Below are positions 25,945-34,189 of a stretch of 64,000 nt of DNA, piece after piece. The DNA comes from JBBCJR01 sp037190805 (GTDB taxonomy: Bacteria > Pseudomonadota > Alphaproteobacteria > Sphingomonadales > Sphingomonadaceae). The translations under genes were made by a program, and so were the position numbers. The notes under the pieces are model-generated. The model was given only the letters and a program-made list of their open reading frames with translations, had not been told where the DNA came from and did not search any database. Location of the stretch: positions 1-64,000 of the forward strand of contig JBBCJR010000002.1 of NCBI GenBank assembly GCA_037190805.1. Direction: 5' to 3'. Position 1 is the first letter of the stretch, and every line of letters starts with the position of its first letter.

Positions 25945-26870
25945 ACGGAGTGAAGGCGTTGCATGTCGTGGTGCTGATGGGTGGCTGGTCGGCCGAGCGG
26001 GACGTCTCGCTTACGTCCGGGACCGGTATCGCCGATGCGCTGGAACGGCTGGGCCACCGCGTCACCCGGATCGACATGGGCCGCGACATTGCCGCTCGGT
26101 TGGCGGAGACGAATCCGGACCTGGTGTTCAACGCCCTCCACGGGACGCCGGGCGAGGATGGGACCGTCCAGGGCCTGATGGACCTGATGGGTATCCGCTA
26201 TACCCACAGCGGCCTCGCCGCGTCGGTTCTCGCCATCGACAAGCGCCTGACCAAGCAGATTCTGGCGGACGCCGGCATCCGGGTGCCGGGCGGCGGCGTC
26301 GTGTCGTCGGCCAGCATCCATTCCGCCGATCCGCTGCCACGTCCCTATGTGCTGAAACCCAACAACGAGGGGTCGTCGGTGGGCGTCGCCATCGTCACCG
26401 ACGAGGGCAATTACGGCAATCCCGTCGCGCCGGATGCGGAAGGGCCGTGGCGTCATTTCGACGAGCTGCTGGCCGAACCGTTCATCCCCGGCCGCGAGCT
26501 GACCGTCGCGGTATTGGGCGACGAAGCGCTGGCTGTGACCGAGTTGAAGCCGCTGAGCGGGTTCTACGACTATGAATCGAAATATACGGACGGCCGCACG
26601 GTCCATATCTGCCCGGCCGACCTGACGCCCGACGTCGCCGAACGCGCGATGGCGATGGCGCTCGACGCGCATCGCGTGCTGGGCTGCAAGGGGACGTCGC
26701 GGGCCGATTTCCGCTATGACGAACGTGCGGGGGTCGACGGTCTCTATCTGCTGGAGGTCAATACCCAGCCCGGCATGACGCCGCTCAGCCTGGTTCCGGA
26801 GCAGGCTAAGTATCGGGGCATCTCCTATGATGCTCTCGTCCAGCGCATCGTCGACGAGGCGTTCGGATGA
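25941..26870 (+). CDS. ddl: D-alanine:D-alanine ligase
   Basis: Ddl makes the D-Ala-D-Ala dipeptide used by MurF. The 309-residue ATP-grasp enzyme has VVVLMGGWSAERDVSLTSG at the start, FNALHGTPGEDGTVQG, YVLKPNNEGSSVGVAIV, FIPGRELTVAVLG and LLEVNTQPGMT, where the glutamate and asparagine bind magnesium. The GTG at 25941 overlaps the murB stop; a GTG at 25950 is an alternative. Confidence 0.95.
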   Translation: MNGVKALHVVVLMGGWSAERDVSLTSGTGIADALERLGHRVTRIDMGRDIAARLAETNPDLVFNALHGTPGEDGTVQGLMDLMGIRYTHSGLAASVLAIDKRLTKQILADAGIRVPGGGVVSSASIHSADPLPRPYVLKPNNEGSSVGVAIVTDEGNYGNPVAPDAEGPWRHFDELLAEPFIPGRELTVAVLGDEALAVTELKPLSGFYDYESKYTDGRTVHICPADLTPDVAERAMAMALDAHRVLGCKGTSRADFRYDERAGVDGLYLLEVNTQPGMTPLSLVPEQAKYRGISYDALVQRIVDEAFG

Positions 26871-27763
26871 GCGGCGCCATCGCCATGCGTCGTGGTCGTC
26901 CCGCCCCCCGCCGTCGGTCGGCCAGCCGGCCGCGTCCGAAGGGCCCGGGCATCGCCGCGCGCGCGCTGCAGGCACTGTCGATCGATCCGTTGGCGGTGCG
27001 CCGGTGGGCGGTTCGGGGCGGCGCGGTGGCGATCATCGTTGCGGCCGGCGGGGTGATCTGGTGGTCGGGCTTTCCCCAGCGCCTGGCCTGGGAAACCGGC
27101 GAGGCGATCGGGCGCATGGGTTTCGCGGTTCGCCAGATCGAGGTCAGCGGCGTCGACAAGATGGCGAAGCTGCCAGTCTATGCTGCGGCGCTCGACCAGC
27201 CGTCCAACGCGATGCCGCTCATCGACATCGGCACGATCCGGGAACGTCTGCTTGCCCAGTCCTGGGTGAAGGACGCCGAGGTGTCGCGGCGCCTGCCCGA
27301 TACCCTGTCCATCCGGATCACCGAACGTGTGCCCGTGGCGCTGTGGCAGAACCAGGGTCGGGTGGTCCTGATCGATACGGTGGGCGTGGCCTTGCAGGTC
27401 GTCGATCCGGGCAGTTATCCAAAGCTGCCGCTGGTTGTCGGTGAGGGCGCGAACCGCGAGGTCACCCGCCTGCAGACGATGCTGGAGGGGGTTCCGGCCC
27501 TCAAGCCCGAGGTGGTCGACGCGGTCTGGGTTGGCGAGCGGCGCTGGGATTTGCACTTTCGAACCGGGGAAAGCCTCGCGTTGCCGGAAGGCGAGGCGGC
27601 CGATCGGGCGTTGAAGCTGTTTGCCCGGCTTGACGCAGCCACCGGCCTGCTCAAACGAGGCTTTGTGCGCTTCGACATGCGGCTGCCCGACCGGATGGTG
27701 GTCAGGGTGTCGAAGGAACCGGGTAAGCAGGTCGTGCCGTTGGAAGGCGCCACCAAGATCTAG
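26867..27763 (+). CDS. ftsQ: Cell division protein FtsQ
   Basis: FtsQ is a bitopic membrane protein at the centre of the divisome. The 298-residue product has a strongly basic cytoplasmic start (MRRGRPAPRRRS), one membrane segment around residues 47-65 (GGAVAIIVAAGGVIWW), a POTRA domain (FAVRQIEVSGVDK) and an FtsQ beta domain (SWVKDAEVSRRLPDTLSIRI). It ends 17 nt before ftsA, the first real gap in the cluster. Confidence 0.92.
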   Translation: MSGAIAMRRGRPAPRRRSASRPRPKGPGIAARALQALSIDPLAVRRWAVRGGAVAIIVAAGGVIWWSGFPQRLAWETGEAIGRMGFAVRQIEVSGVDKMAKLPVYAAALDQPSNAMPLIDIGTIRERLLAQSWVKDAEVSRRLPDTLSIRITERVPVALWQNQGRVVLIDTVGVALQVVDPGSYPKLPLVVGEGANREVTRLQTMLEGVPALKPEVVDAVWVGERRWDLHFRTGESLALPEGEAADRALKLFARLDAATGLLKRGFVRFDMRLPDRMVVRVSKEPGKQVVPLEGATKI

Positions 27764-27780
27764 AAGGCGGGAAGCAAAGC

Positions 27781-29040
27781 GTGGTCAGGACGGGGGCGCA
27801 GGGGATCATCACCGCACTCGACGTGGGAACGTCCAAGGTGGCGGTCCTTATCGCCGAGGCGGCCGAGGACGGATCATTGCGCGTGCTCGGCAGCGGTCAG
27901 CGTGCCTGTCAGGGCGTCAAGCGCGGCTATATCGCCGATCGCGAGAAGGCGGAGATCGCCATCCGCCAGGCGATCGACCAGGCCGAACGCAATGCCGGCG
28001 TCAGCGTCGAGGGGGCATGGATCAGCTTTTCGGCCGGCGGCCTCGATAGCGATGTCGAGCATTTCGATGTCGATATCGGCGGCCATCAGGTCCACCAGGG
28101 CGACCTCGAATCCGTGCTGGAGGAAGCGCGCCAGAATATCGATCCGGGCGGGCGGACCATCCTTCACGCTCAGCCGGCGCTCTATACGCTTGATGGCCTC
28201 CAGGGCGTGCTGAACCCGCTCGGCCTGCATGCGAACCGGCTGGGGGTCGATATTCACGTTGTCACCGCCGACACGCCGCCCGTTCAGAATCTGGATCTGA
28301 CTGTCCGCCATGCTCATCTCGGCGTCGAGTCGATCGTGGCAGCACCCCTCGCCAGCGGCCTTGCCTGCCTGTCACGCGAGGAGCGTGACCTCGGCGTGGC
28401 GATGATCGAGATGGGCGCGGGCGTCACCAATGTCGCGGTGTTCGCGGGTGGCATCCTGGTCGGGCTGTCGTCGATCGCGATGGGCGCCAACGACATCACC
28501 GACGACATCGCCTCGGCGCTCGCCACCCGCCGCGAACATGCCGAACGGCTGAAATGCTTCCACGGCGCGGCGACCATGACCCCGTCCGACAATCATGCGA
28601 TGGTCGAGGTCGTCGGCGTGTCGGACGAAGATGGCGCCGAACCCGGGCGGGCCACCCGCGCCCAGCTGATCGCGGTCATCCGTCAGCGCCTCGACCTGAT
28701 GATGGGCGAGATCGCCACCCGGCTGTGCGAGATGGGTTTTTCCGGCCCCGGCGCGCGACAGGTGGTGCTGACCGGCGGCGGTGCCGAGCTGAAGGGCATC
28801 GCCGACTTCGCCCAGGGCGCGCTTGGCCGTGCGGTCCGGATCGGCCGTCCTGCTGGCCTCATCGGCTTGCCCGAGACGCAGGGATCGGCCGCCTTTTCCT
28901 GCGTGGCCGGCCTCATCCTCCACGTTGCCTCCGGCGCGACCGATTTCCGCCGTCAGTCCCGGGCGGAATCCGCTGCCGCGCGCACTGGCCAGACTTCGAT
29001 CGTCGGCCGCCTGATCGCAGCGTTTCGGAATAATATCTAG
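27781..29040 (+). CDS. ftsA: Cell division protein FtsA
   Basis: FtsA is the actin-like protein that tethers FtsZ to the membrane and recruits downstream division proteins. The 419-residue product has ITALDVGTSKVAVLIAE, the SHS2/1C region (ISFSAGG...), VAMIEMGAGVTNVAVF, VVLTGGGAELKGI and a C-terminal amphipathic helix (IVGRLIAAFRNNI) that serves as membrane anchor. It starts at a GTG. Unusually, ftsZ does not follow directly; about 1.3 kb lies between them. Confidence 0.95.
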   Translation: MVRTGAQGIITALDVGTSKVAVLIAEAAEDGSLRVLGSGQRACQGVKRGYIADREKAEIAIRQAIDQAERNAGVSVEGAWISFSAGGLDSDVEHFDVDIGGHQVHQGDLESVLEEARQNIDPGGRTILHAQPALYTLDGLQGVLNPLGLHANRLGVDIHVVTADTPPVQNLDLTVRHAHLGVESIVAAPLASGLACLSREERDLGVAMIEMGAGVTNVAVFAGGILVGLSSIAMGANDITDDIASALATRREHAERLKCFHGAATMTPSDNHAMVEVVGVSDEDGAEPGRATRAQLIAVIRQRLDLMMGEIATRLCEMGFSGPGARQVVLTGGGAELKGIADFAQGALGRAVRIGRPAGLIGLPETQGSAAFSCVAGLILHVASGATDFRRQSRAESAAARTGQTSIVGRLIAAFRNNI

Positions 29041-29048
29041 AAACATCA

Positions 29049-29267
29049 TTCGCCACCCTGGCGGAGGCGGTGGACGCCCATGGCCTGGACCGCATCGCCC
29101 CGGCGGCGGCGCTGGCCGGCGACATCGTCATGCTGCCCGGCGAGGATGCGCTGGGCTCGCTGTGCATCGCGCTTGGCAATGGCCGGGTGCTGGGCTTTCA
29201 TCAGGACACCAAGGGCGCGGTCGTCATGCAACCGACAGCGTTCGCGGCGGCGTGGCGGGCGCTGTGA
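29049..29267 (+). pseudogene. DUF6950-like phage protein, C-terminal fragment
   Basis: Starting nine bases after ftsA, an open frame without a proper start reads TLAEAVDAHGLDRIAPAAAL, GDIVMLPG and, near its end, FAAAWRAL. This matches the C-terminal half of DUF6950 proteins encoded in tail modules of alphaproteobacterial prophages. The N-terminal half is absent. A GTG at 29070 could start a 65-residue protein, but a remnant is more likely. Family assignment is from memory. Confidence 0.55.
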
Positions 29268-29314
29268 TCGCCGGCCTTTGTTTACCGGCTGACCGGCGAC
29301 ACGAACATTGGAGG

Positions 29315-29670
29315 TTACTTCTCCGGGGCGCAGGCGCGGGCTTGCTTCGCGGTCATCCATGATTTGATGTGTGTGCCGGACTCGGTGCGTTTCAAGTCAA
29401 CTCTGGCGCTTGCGGCGCCGACGTTCATGCCGCCAGCCGCTATCCAGACGAGCATCGCATCATCAGGCCGATCCGGTTGTCTATAAACATTTGGGATTAG
29501 CCATCCGTCCATGTCCATCATGCAACGTTCGATATCTCTAATTTGGCGCTTGATACATAGTCAGCAACGATTTTCTTATTTTCGAAATTAGATATTTGGC
29601 CTGCATTTGCAGGAATCGTAAGCGCTACCATGGATAGGGCAATCCATAGAGTAGAATGAAATCTTATCAT
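29315..29670 (-). pseudogene. Small exported protein, broken by a frameshift
   Basis: From the ATG at 29670 the frame encodes a signal peptide (FHSTLWIALSMVALTIPANA) and 27 mature residues, then stops at 29518. The next frame runs through the same point with good coding sense (RDIERCMMDMDGW, MLVWIAAGGMN, SWMTAKQARACAPEK) to 29315. Joining the frames near 29535 would give one protein of about 118 residues with conserved-looking cysteines. The segment is clearly AT-richer than its surroundings, which suggests foreign origin. I do not recognise the family; a sequencing error is the alternative explanation. Confidence 0.5.
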
Positions 29671-29683
29671 TAGGGGCACCTTA

Positions 29684-30127
29684 ATGGCTAAAACGCTTCG
29701 CACGGCGGCGATTGTAGTTGGCGCCGTTGCTCTTGTCGCTACCGGCGTTGGGGCCATAGGAGGCTACGGTGTCGCGTCGTCGACGTTGATTGGCAAGGTC
29801 ACCGTAGCAGGCATTGCTGCGACCGGAAGAACTATAGCTGCTGTCCTCGCGGCAGGCGCCAGCGCCCTCGCATCGCGCGCTACAGCTCGTGTGTCCGGCA
29901 ATGCGACGGAGTTCGCGGCTGATCCGGGGTCGCCGGTGCCGTATCTGATCGGGCGCACGGCGACGGCGGGGCGGATTATCTATTGGCGCGAGCATGGGTC
30001 GGGGGCCGGGTCGACGCCCAATGACCGGCAGACCTTCGTCGCCATCCTGTCAGGCGGCGGGCCGGTGCAGCAAATCGAGAGCTTCAGCGCCGGTCGCGCC
30101 ATGCTGACTGCGGTCGTCGATGTGTAA
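29684..30127 (+). pseudogene. Phage tail protein, N-terminal fragment
   Basis: The 147 codons begin with alternating hydrophobic segments (TAAIVVGAVALVATGVGAIG) and continue with SPVPYLIGRTATAGRIIYWR and QTFVAILSGGGPVQQIESF. This resembles the first part of the large host-specificity tail proteins of Sphingomonas prophages, which run to many hundreds of residues. Here it ends after VVDV, so the gene appears truncated. It begins 13 nt from the divergent broken gene and lies 245 nt upstream of ftsZ. Confidence 0.6.
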
Positions 30128-30372
30128 TGTGCCACGGCTCAGGGCCTCCCTGTGATGGAGGAGGCAAAGTTGTTTTCCCGTAGCCTACCTAAATATTTGG
30201 CCCAATTCGCGCCGCTTTCCCGAAACAAAGCACGAACCGTCCGATAAAATGGGCGGCCCATGAAAAAACATGGTTAAGAGTTAAGTTTTCGGTTGGGGTC
30301 CTGAATCGCTTCACGTTAGAAGGAAGGTAAGGGACGACACGGGCGCGTCACGGGCTAGTCAAGGAGCATATC
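30128..30372 (+). promoter_or_regulatory. ftsZ upstream region with strong ribosome binding site
   Basis: These 245 nt contain no gene. They are AT-richer than the rest of the cluster. They include a short direct repeat (TTAAG at 30274 and 30281), a GAATC site at 30303-30307 of the GANTC type methylated by CcrM in alphaproteobacteria, and an AAGGAG ribosome binding site six bases before the ftsZ ATG. No exact promoter could be assigned, but the phage remnant upstream means ftsZ probably needs one here. Confidence 0.5.
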
Positions 30373-31854
30373 ATGGGGATCGGGCTGCTGCCGCCGGAAC
30401 TCACTGAACTGAAACCGCGAATCTGCGTCATCGGATGTGGCGGCGCGGGTGGCAACGCCGTCACCAACATGATCCAGTCGGGGCTTCAGGGCGTCGATTT
30501 CGTGGTCGCCAATACCGACGCGCAGGCGTTGGCCCAGAACCCGGCCGAGAACCGTATCCAGCTCGGCCTCAAGATCACCGAGGGTCTGGGCGCGGGCTCG
30601 CGCCCCGAAATCGGTCGCGCTGCCGCCGAGGAAGCGCTGAGCCAGATCGAAGGCGCGCTCGAGGGCAGCCACATGTGCTTCATCACCGCCGGCATGGGCG
30701 GCGGCACCGGCACCGGCGCGGCGCCCGTCATCGCCAAGGCGGCACGCGAGAAGAACATCCTCACCGTCGGCGTCGTCACCAAGCCGTTCAGCTTCGAGGG
30801 CGGCCGCCGCATGCGCTCAGCCGAGGACGGCATCGTCGAACTGCAGAAGCATGTCGACACGCTGATCATCATTCCCAATCAGAACCTGTTCCTGATCGCC
30901 AACGCCAACACCACCTTCAAGGAGGCGTTCGCGATGGCCGACCAGGTGCTGCACCAGGGCGTGCGCGGCATCACCGACCTGATGGTCATGCCCGGCCTCA
31001 TCAACCTCGACTTCGCCGACATCCGCACCGTCATGTCGGAAATGGGCAAGGCGATGATGGGCACCGGCGAGGCCGAGGGCGACAATCGCGCCATCGAGGC
31101 GGCGGAAAAGGCGATCGCCAATCCGCTGCTCGACGAAGTGTCGATGAAGGGCGCCAAGGGCGTCATCATCAACATCACCGGCGGCGACGATCTGCGCCTG
31201 ATGGAAGTCGACGAGGCCGCGAACCATATCCGCGAACTGGTCGACGAGGATGCCAACATCATCGTCGGTTCGGCGTTCAATCCGGATCTGGAAGGCCGGA
31301 TGCGCGTGTCGGTGGTCGCCACCGGCATCGACGCCCAGGCCCGCGCCGCCCTCGCGCCGTCCGCCAGTGGTGCCAAGACGGTTTTCGCGCCCGGGCAGGG
31401 CAGCTTCGGCGCCAAGCCCTGGGTGGTAGACCTCGGCAACGACAAGTCCGCTCCCGCAGCGTCGAGCGATCCGGTCCCGGTTCCCGAAGCCGCGCCGGCG
31501 CCTGCCGCCCCCGTGGCGGAGACGGTCGAGGACACCGCGACCGAGCTTGAGCTTCAATCGACCGACGCGGTGGCCGAAGAGAATGAAAGCGTCACCGCTG
31601 AGGCGGCGTCCCTTGATGCAGACCCGGCTGCGGATCTGATCAGTCATGTGCCGCCGGCCACGCCGGCGCCCGCCCCTGCGGAGGCTGAAGAGGCCGAAGC
31701 CAAGCCGATGACGTTGTTCGAGCGGCTGATGAACATCAACAACGGCGCCGCCAAGGCTGGCGCTCCATCACCGGAGCAGGCTGCCCCTGCCGAGCGCGAG
31801 ACGCAGGATCCGCTGGAAATTCCGCGTTTCTTCCGGCGCCAGGTGAACGACTGA
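30373..31854 (+). CDS. ftsZ: Cell division protein FtsZ
   Basis: FtsZ is the tubulin-like GTPase that forms the Z-ring. The 493-residue product has CVIGCGGAGGNAVTNMI, the GTP signature GGGTGTGAAPVIAK, the T7 loop NLDFADIRTVM, and a conserved C-terminal tail (PLEIPRFFRRQ) that binds FtsA and other partners. A long linker rich in A, P and E (about residues 350-455) separates core and tail, as usual for alphaproteobacteria. It is followed by a large hairpin. Confidence 0.98.
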   Translation: MGIGLLPPELTELKPRICVIGCGGAGGNAVTNMIQSGLQGVDFVVANTDAQALAQNPAENRIQLGLKITEGLGAGSRPEIGRAAAEEALSQIEGALEGSHMCFITAGMGGGTGTGAAPVIAKAAREKNILTVGVVTKPFSFEGGRRMRSAEDGIVELQKHVDTLIIIPNQNLFLIANANTTFKEAFAMADQVLHQGVRGITDLMVMPGLINLDFADIRTVMSEMGKAMMGTGEAEGDNRAIEAAEKAIANPLLDEVSMKGAKGVIINITGGDDLRLMEVDEAANHIRELVDEDANIIVGSAFNPDLEGRMRVSVVATGIDAQARAALAPSASGAKTVFAPGQGSFGAKPWVVDLGNDKSAPAASSDPVPVPEAAPAPAAPVAETVEDTATELELQSTDAVAEENESVTAEAASLDADPAADLISHVPPATPAPAPAEAEEAEAKPMTLFERLMNINNGAAKAGAPSPEQAAPAERETQDPLEIPRFFRRQVND

Positions 31855-31890
31855 CGATCGGATGCAGTGGTTGCCGTAACGGCAGCGCTC

Positions 31891-31930
31891 GGGGCCTGCT
31901 TCGCATTGCGAAGACGGGCCCCTTCCGTTT
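31891..31930 (+). terminator. Probable terminator hairpin after ftsZ
   Basis: An imperfect stem of about 14 bp (GGGGCC-TG-CTTCGC pairing with GCGAAG-ACG-GGCCCC) around a 3-nt loop is followed by a weak T-rich stretch (TTCCGTTT). It lies 37 nt after the ftsZ stop. Confidence 0.6.
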
Positions 31931-32044
31931 AGCGTGTCATAGGGGCGATCCACCGTGTGCCGGCTGTGGGCGACGCGCTATGCCTTGCGCGAGCCGTCCA
32001 CCGCTTCATTGAAGAGCGCACACTGCTCGGGAGAATTGGTTTCC

Positions 32045-34189
32045 TTGTCGCTGCGCTTTGCCTTTCTGTTGTCTCTGGCCCTGCTGGTGCCATCCGTGGC
32101 GTCTGCCCAAGCCCCCGCTGCGGACGTCGAGGATGTTGCCGCTTCGGCGGCGGCGGAAGGTGAGGGGCCCGATACGGAAGCTCCACGAAAACTCACCAAA
32201 GACGAAGAACGCCGTAACCGTCTTGCCGCTCTGACCTTCGCTGCCCAGCAAGGCGAGCAGCGGGGGGACAGCGCGACGGCGTTGGCGCACTATCTCAGAG
32301 CGATCACCATCGAACCCAATAACCCCACCTATCTGACGGCGGCGGGCAGGTTGGCGCTGGAGCAGGACGATCCGAAGGCGGCGTTCGGTTTTCTGGTCCG
32401 GGCAGCATCGTTCAGCCCCCGCGACGAAGGGGTGATGGTCCTGCTCGGCCGGTCGCTGGCGCGCGACGGCCGCGCGCGCGACGCACTGCGAATTTTCGAA
32501 CGGGCGATCCGGCTCGGTGCTGATGAAGCAGATGTCGCGTCCGATCGGGGGTTTGCGCGTGACCTCATGGGTGAACCGCGCCGCGCCCAGCGCGATTATC
32601 AGATCGCGCTCGCCCGCCGACCCAACGACGTGACGACGATATCCCGCATGGGCCTCAGCCTCGCCATTTCGGGGGACCGGGCGGCGGCGCTCTCCACGCT
32701 GCAACCCCTCGTGGCCACCTCGGACGGAGGGGCCCAGCGGACGCTCGCCTTTGCAAACGCACTGACCGGCGATGGTGCTGCGGCGATGACGATCACGCAG
32801 TCGGCCATGCCGGGTGCTGCCGCTGGCATGGCGCGTCTGGTCGAGGCATTGCCCCACCTCAATGCCGAGGAAAAGGCGAGGGCCGTCCACTTTGGCGATC
32901 TGCCCACCGCGTCGGCGATGGCGGCCAGTAAGCCGTCGCTGGCTTCGCGCCTCCTGGCGGTGCTGCGGCCGGAAAAGCCGCCTGAACCCACTGTCGCCAA
33001 GCCGGCCTTGCCGCATTTGCAGTCCACCATTGTCTCGTCACCGGCTCAGTCGACAGCCACAGCTTCTTCTGCACCGGCCTCCGTCGTGTCGCCCAAAGCA
33101 CAGACGCCGCTCGACATCGCGCTCGCCGTTTGTGCTGAAGGGGCGCCCGGTGCGCGCTCCCGGTGCGAGGCGAATGCCCGTGCACTGGCCAGACGCTGTG
33201 CCGGGGGGCGCAATACCGCCGAGTGTAAAGCCTTCGATAGCGCGGAACGGCCGGCGGTTGCGCCCGTCAGGGCACAGACACCCCTGGACATCGCGCTCGC
33301 CAAATGCGCCACCGGCCGCGCCAACGCACGCAGTCGCTGCGACGCCAGCGCCCAGGCATTGGCCAAGCGTTGCGCCAGTGGTCGCCGGACTGCCGAATGC
33401 CTGGATTTCCGGAACGCCTCGCCGCCTGCTGTGGCCCTCGCGGCAGTTGCCGCTGCGCCTGCCAAGGCCCAGACGCCGCTCGAGATTGCGTTGGCCGACT
33501 GCGCCAAAGGCCGGGCCGGTGCCCGGCGCCAGTGCGAGATCGATGCCCGGGCGCTGGCCGCCCGCTGTGCCGGTGGCCGCAAAACAGCCGAATGCGTGGC
33601 GTTCGCCGGTCGCGAGGCAGGAACGAACGTCTCCGCCTCGGTCGATGCTTCGGTGTCTGCGCCGGTCGCCACTCCGGCATCGTCCGCCACGCGACCCGCC
33701 CGGCCTGTCGATCAGGTGGCGTTGATCTGCGCCGATGCGGCTGGCCCCGCCCTCCGTCAGTGCGAGATCGACGCGCGCGCTCTGGTGCGGCGCTGCACTG
33801 GCGGACGCAAGACGGCGGAATGTCTGGCGCTCGCGGAGCTTGGCGAAACGCGCGCGGCGTCAGTATCGGCATCGGCATCGGTGCGCGCGACGCCTCCCGC
33901 CGCCAAGGCGCGGCCGGCGGCGCGAGTGTGGGTTCAGGTCGCCAGCGGGTCCAATCGGGGCGATTTGCCCAAGGAGTGGCAGAGATTGAAGCAGGCTCAT
34001 GCCACCGCCCTGCGTGGACAGTCGGCATCCGTGGCTGCCAATGGACGCAGCAACCGGATGGTCATCGGGCCCTTCAAGGATCAGGCTGCGGCTGGCGCGA
34101 TGGTCAACCGCCTGCGCGCCAGCGGCCTGTCCGCCTTCCCGTGGAAAAGCGGCGTCGGCGAGGCGGTCGACGCGCTGCCCGGGGGATGA
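32045..34189 (+). CDS. Exported TPR protein with four 4-Cys repeats and a C-terminal SPOR domain
   Basis: About 714 residues. A signal peptide (FAFLLSLALLVPSVASA) is followed by TPR-like helical repeats (about residues 60-280: ALAHYLRAITIEPNNPTYL, ALRIFERAIRLGAD, RRAQRDYQIALARRP). Four repeats of about 45 residues follow, near residues 353, 410, 475 and 554, each with cysteines in exactly C-x10-C-x10-C-x8-C spacing and a GGR/SGR-x-TAEC motif. A SPOR domain ends the protein (from about residue 624: WVQVASGSNRG, MVIGPFKDQAAAGAMVNRL). SPOR domains bind denuded septal peptidoglycan, and the gene follows ftsZ, so a role at the division site is inferred. I do not recognise the cysteine repeat. The start is uncertain: the TTG at 32045 fits the signal peptide and GGGAG, with a TTG at 32036 as alternative. 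It overlaps dgt by 4 nt. Confidence 0.75.
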   Translation: MSLRFAFLLSLALLVPSVASAQAPAADVEDVAASAAAEGEGPDTEAPRKLTKDEERRNRLAALTFAAQQGEQRGDSATALAHYLRAITIEPNNPTYLTAAGRLALEQDDPKAAFGFLVRAASFSPRDEGVMVLLGRSLARDGRARDALRIFERAIRLGADEADVASDRGFARDLMGEPRRAQRDYQIALARRPNDVTTISRMGLSLAISGDRAAALSTLQPLVATSDGGAQRTLAFANALTGDGAAAMTITQSAMPGAAAGMARLVEALPHLNAEEKARAVHFGDLPTASAMAASKPSLASRLLAVLRPEKPPEPTVAKPALPHLQSTIVSSPAQSTATASSAPASVVSPKAQTPLDIALAVCAEGAPGARSRCEANARALARRCAGGRNTAECKAFDSAERPAVAPVRAQTPLDIALAKCATGRANARSRCDASAQALAKRCASGRRTAECLDFRNASPPAVALAAVAAAPAKAQTPLEIALADCAKGRAGARRQCEIDARALAARCAGGRKTAECVAFAGREAGTNVSASVDASVSAPVATPASSATRPARPVDQVALICADAAGPALRQCEIDARALVRRCTGGRKTAECLALAELGETRAASVSASASVRATPPAAKARPAARVWVQVASGSNRGDLPKEWQRLKQAHATALRGQSASVAANGRSNRMVIGPFKDQAAAGAMVNRLRASGLSAFPWKSGVGEAVDALPGG

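Noticed and set aside
30274..30284. Possible CtrA site upstream of ftsZ (TTAA-N3-TTAA)
   Set aside because: The CtrA consensus needs a 7-nt spacer between the TTAA halves; here it is 3 nt.
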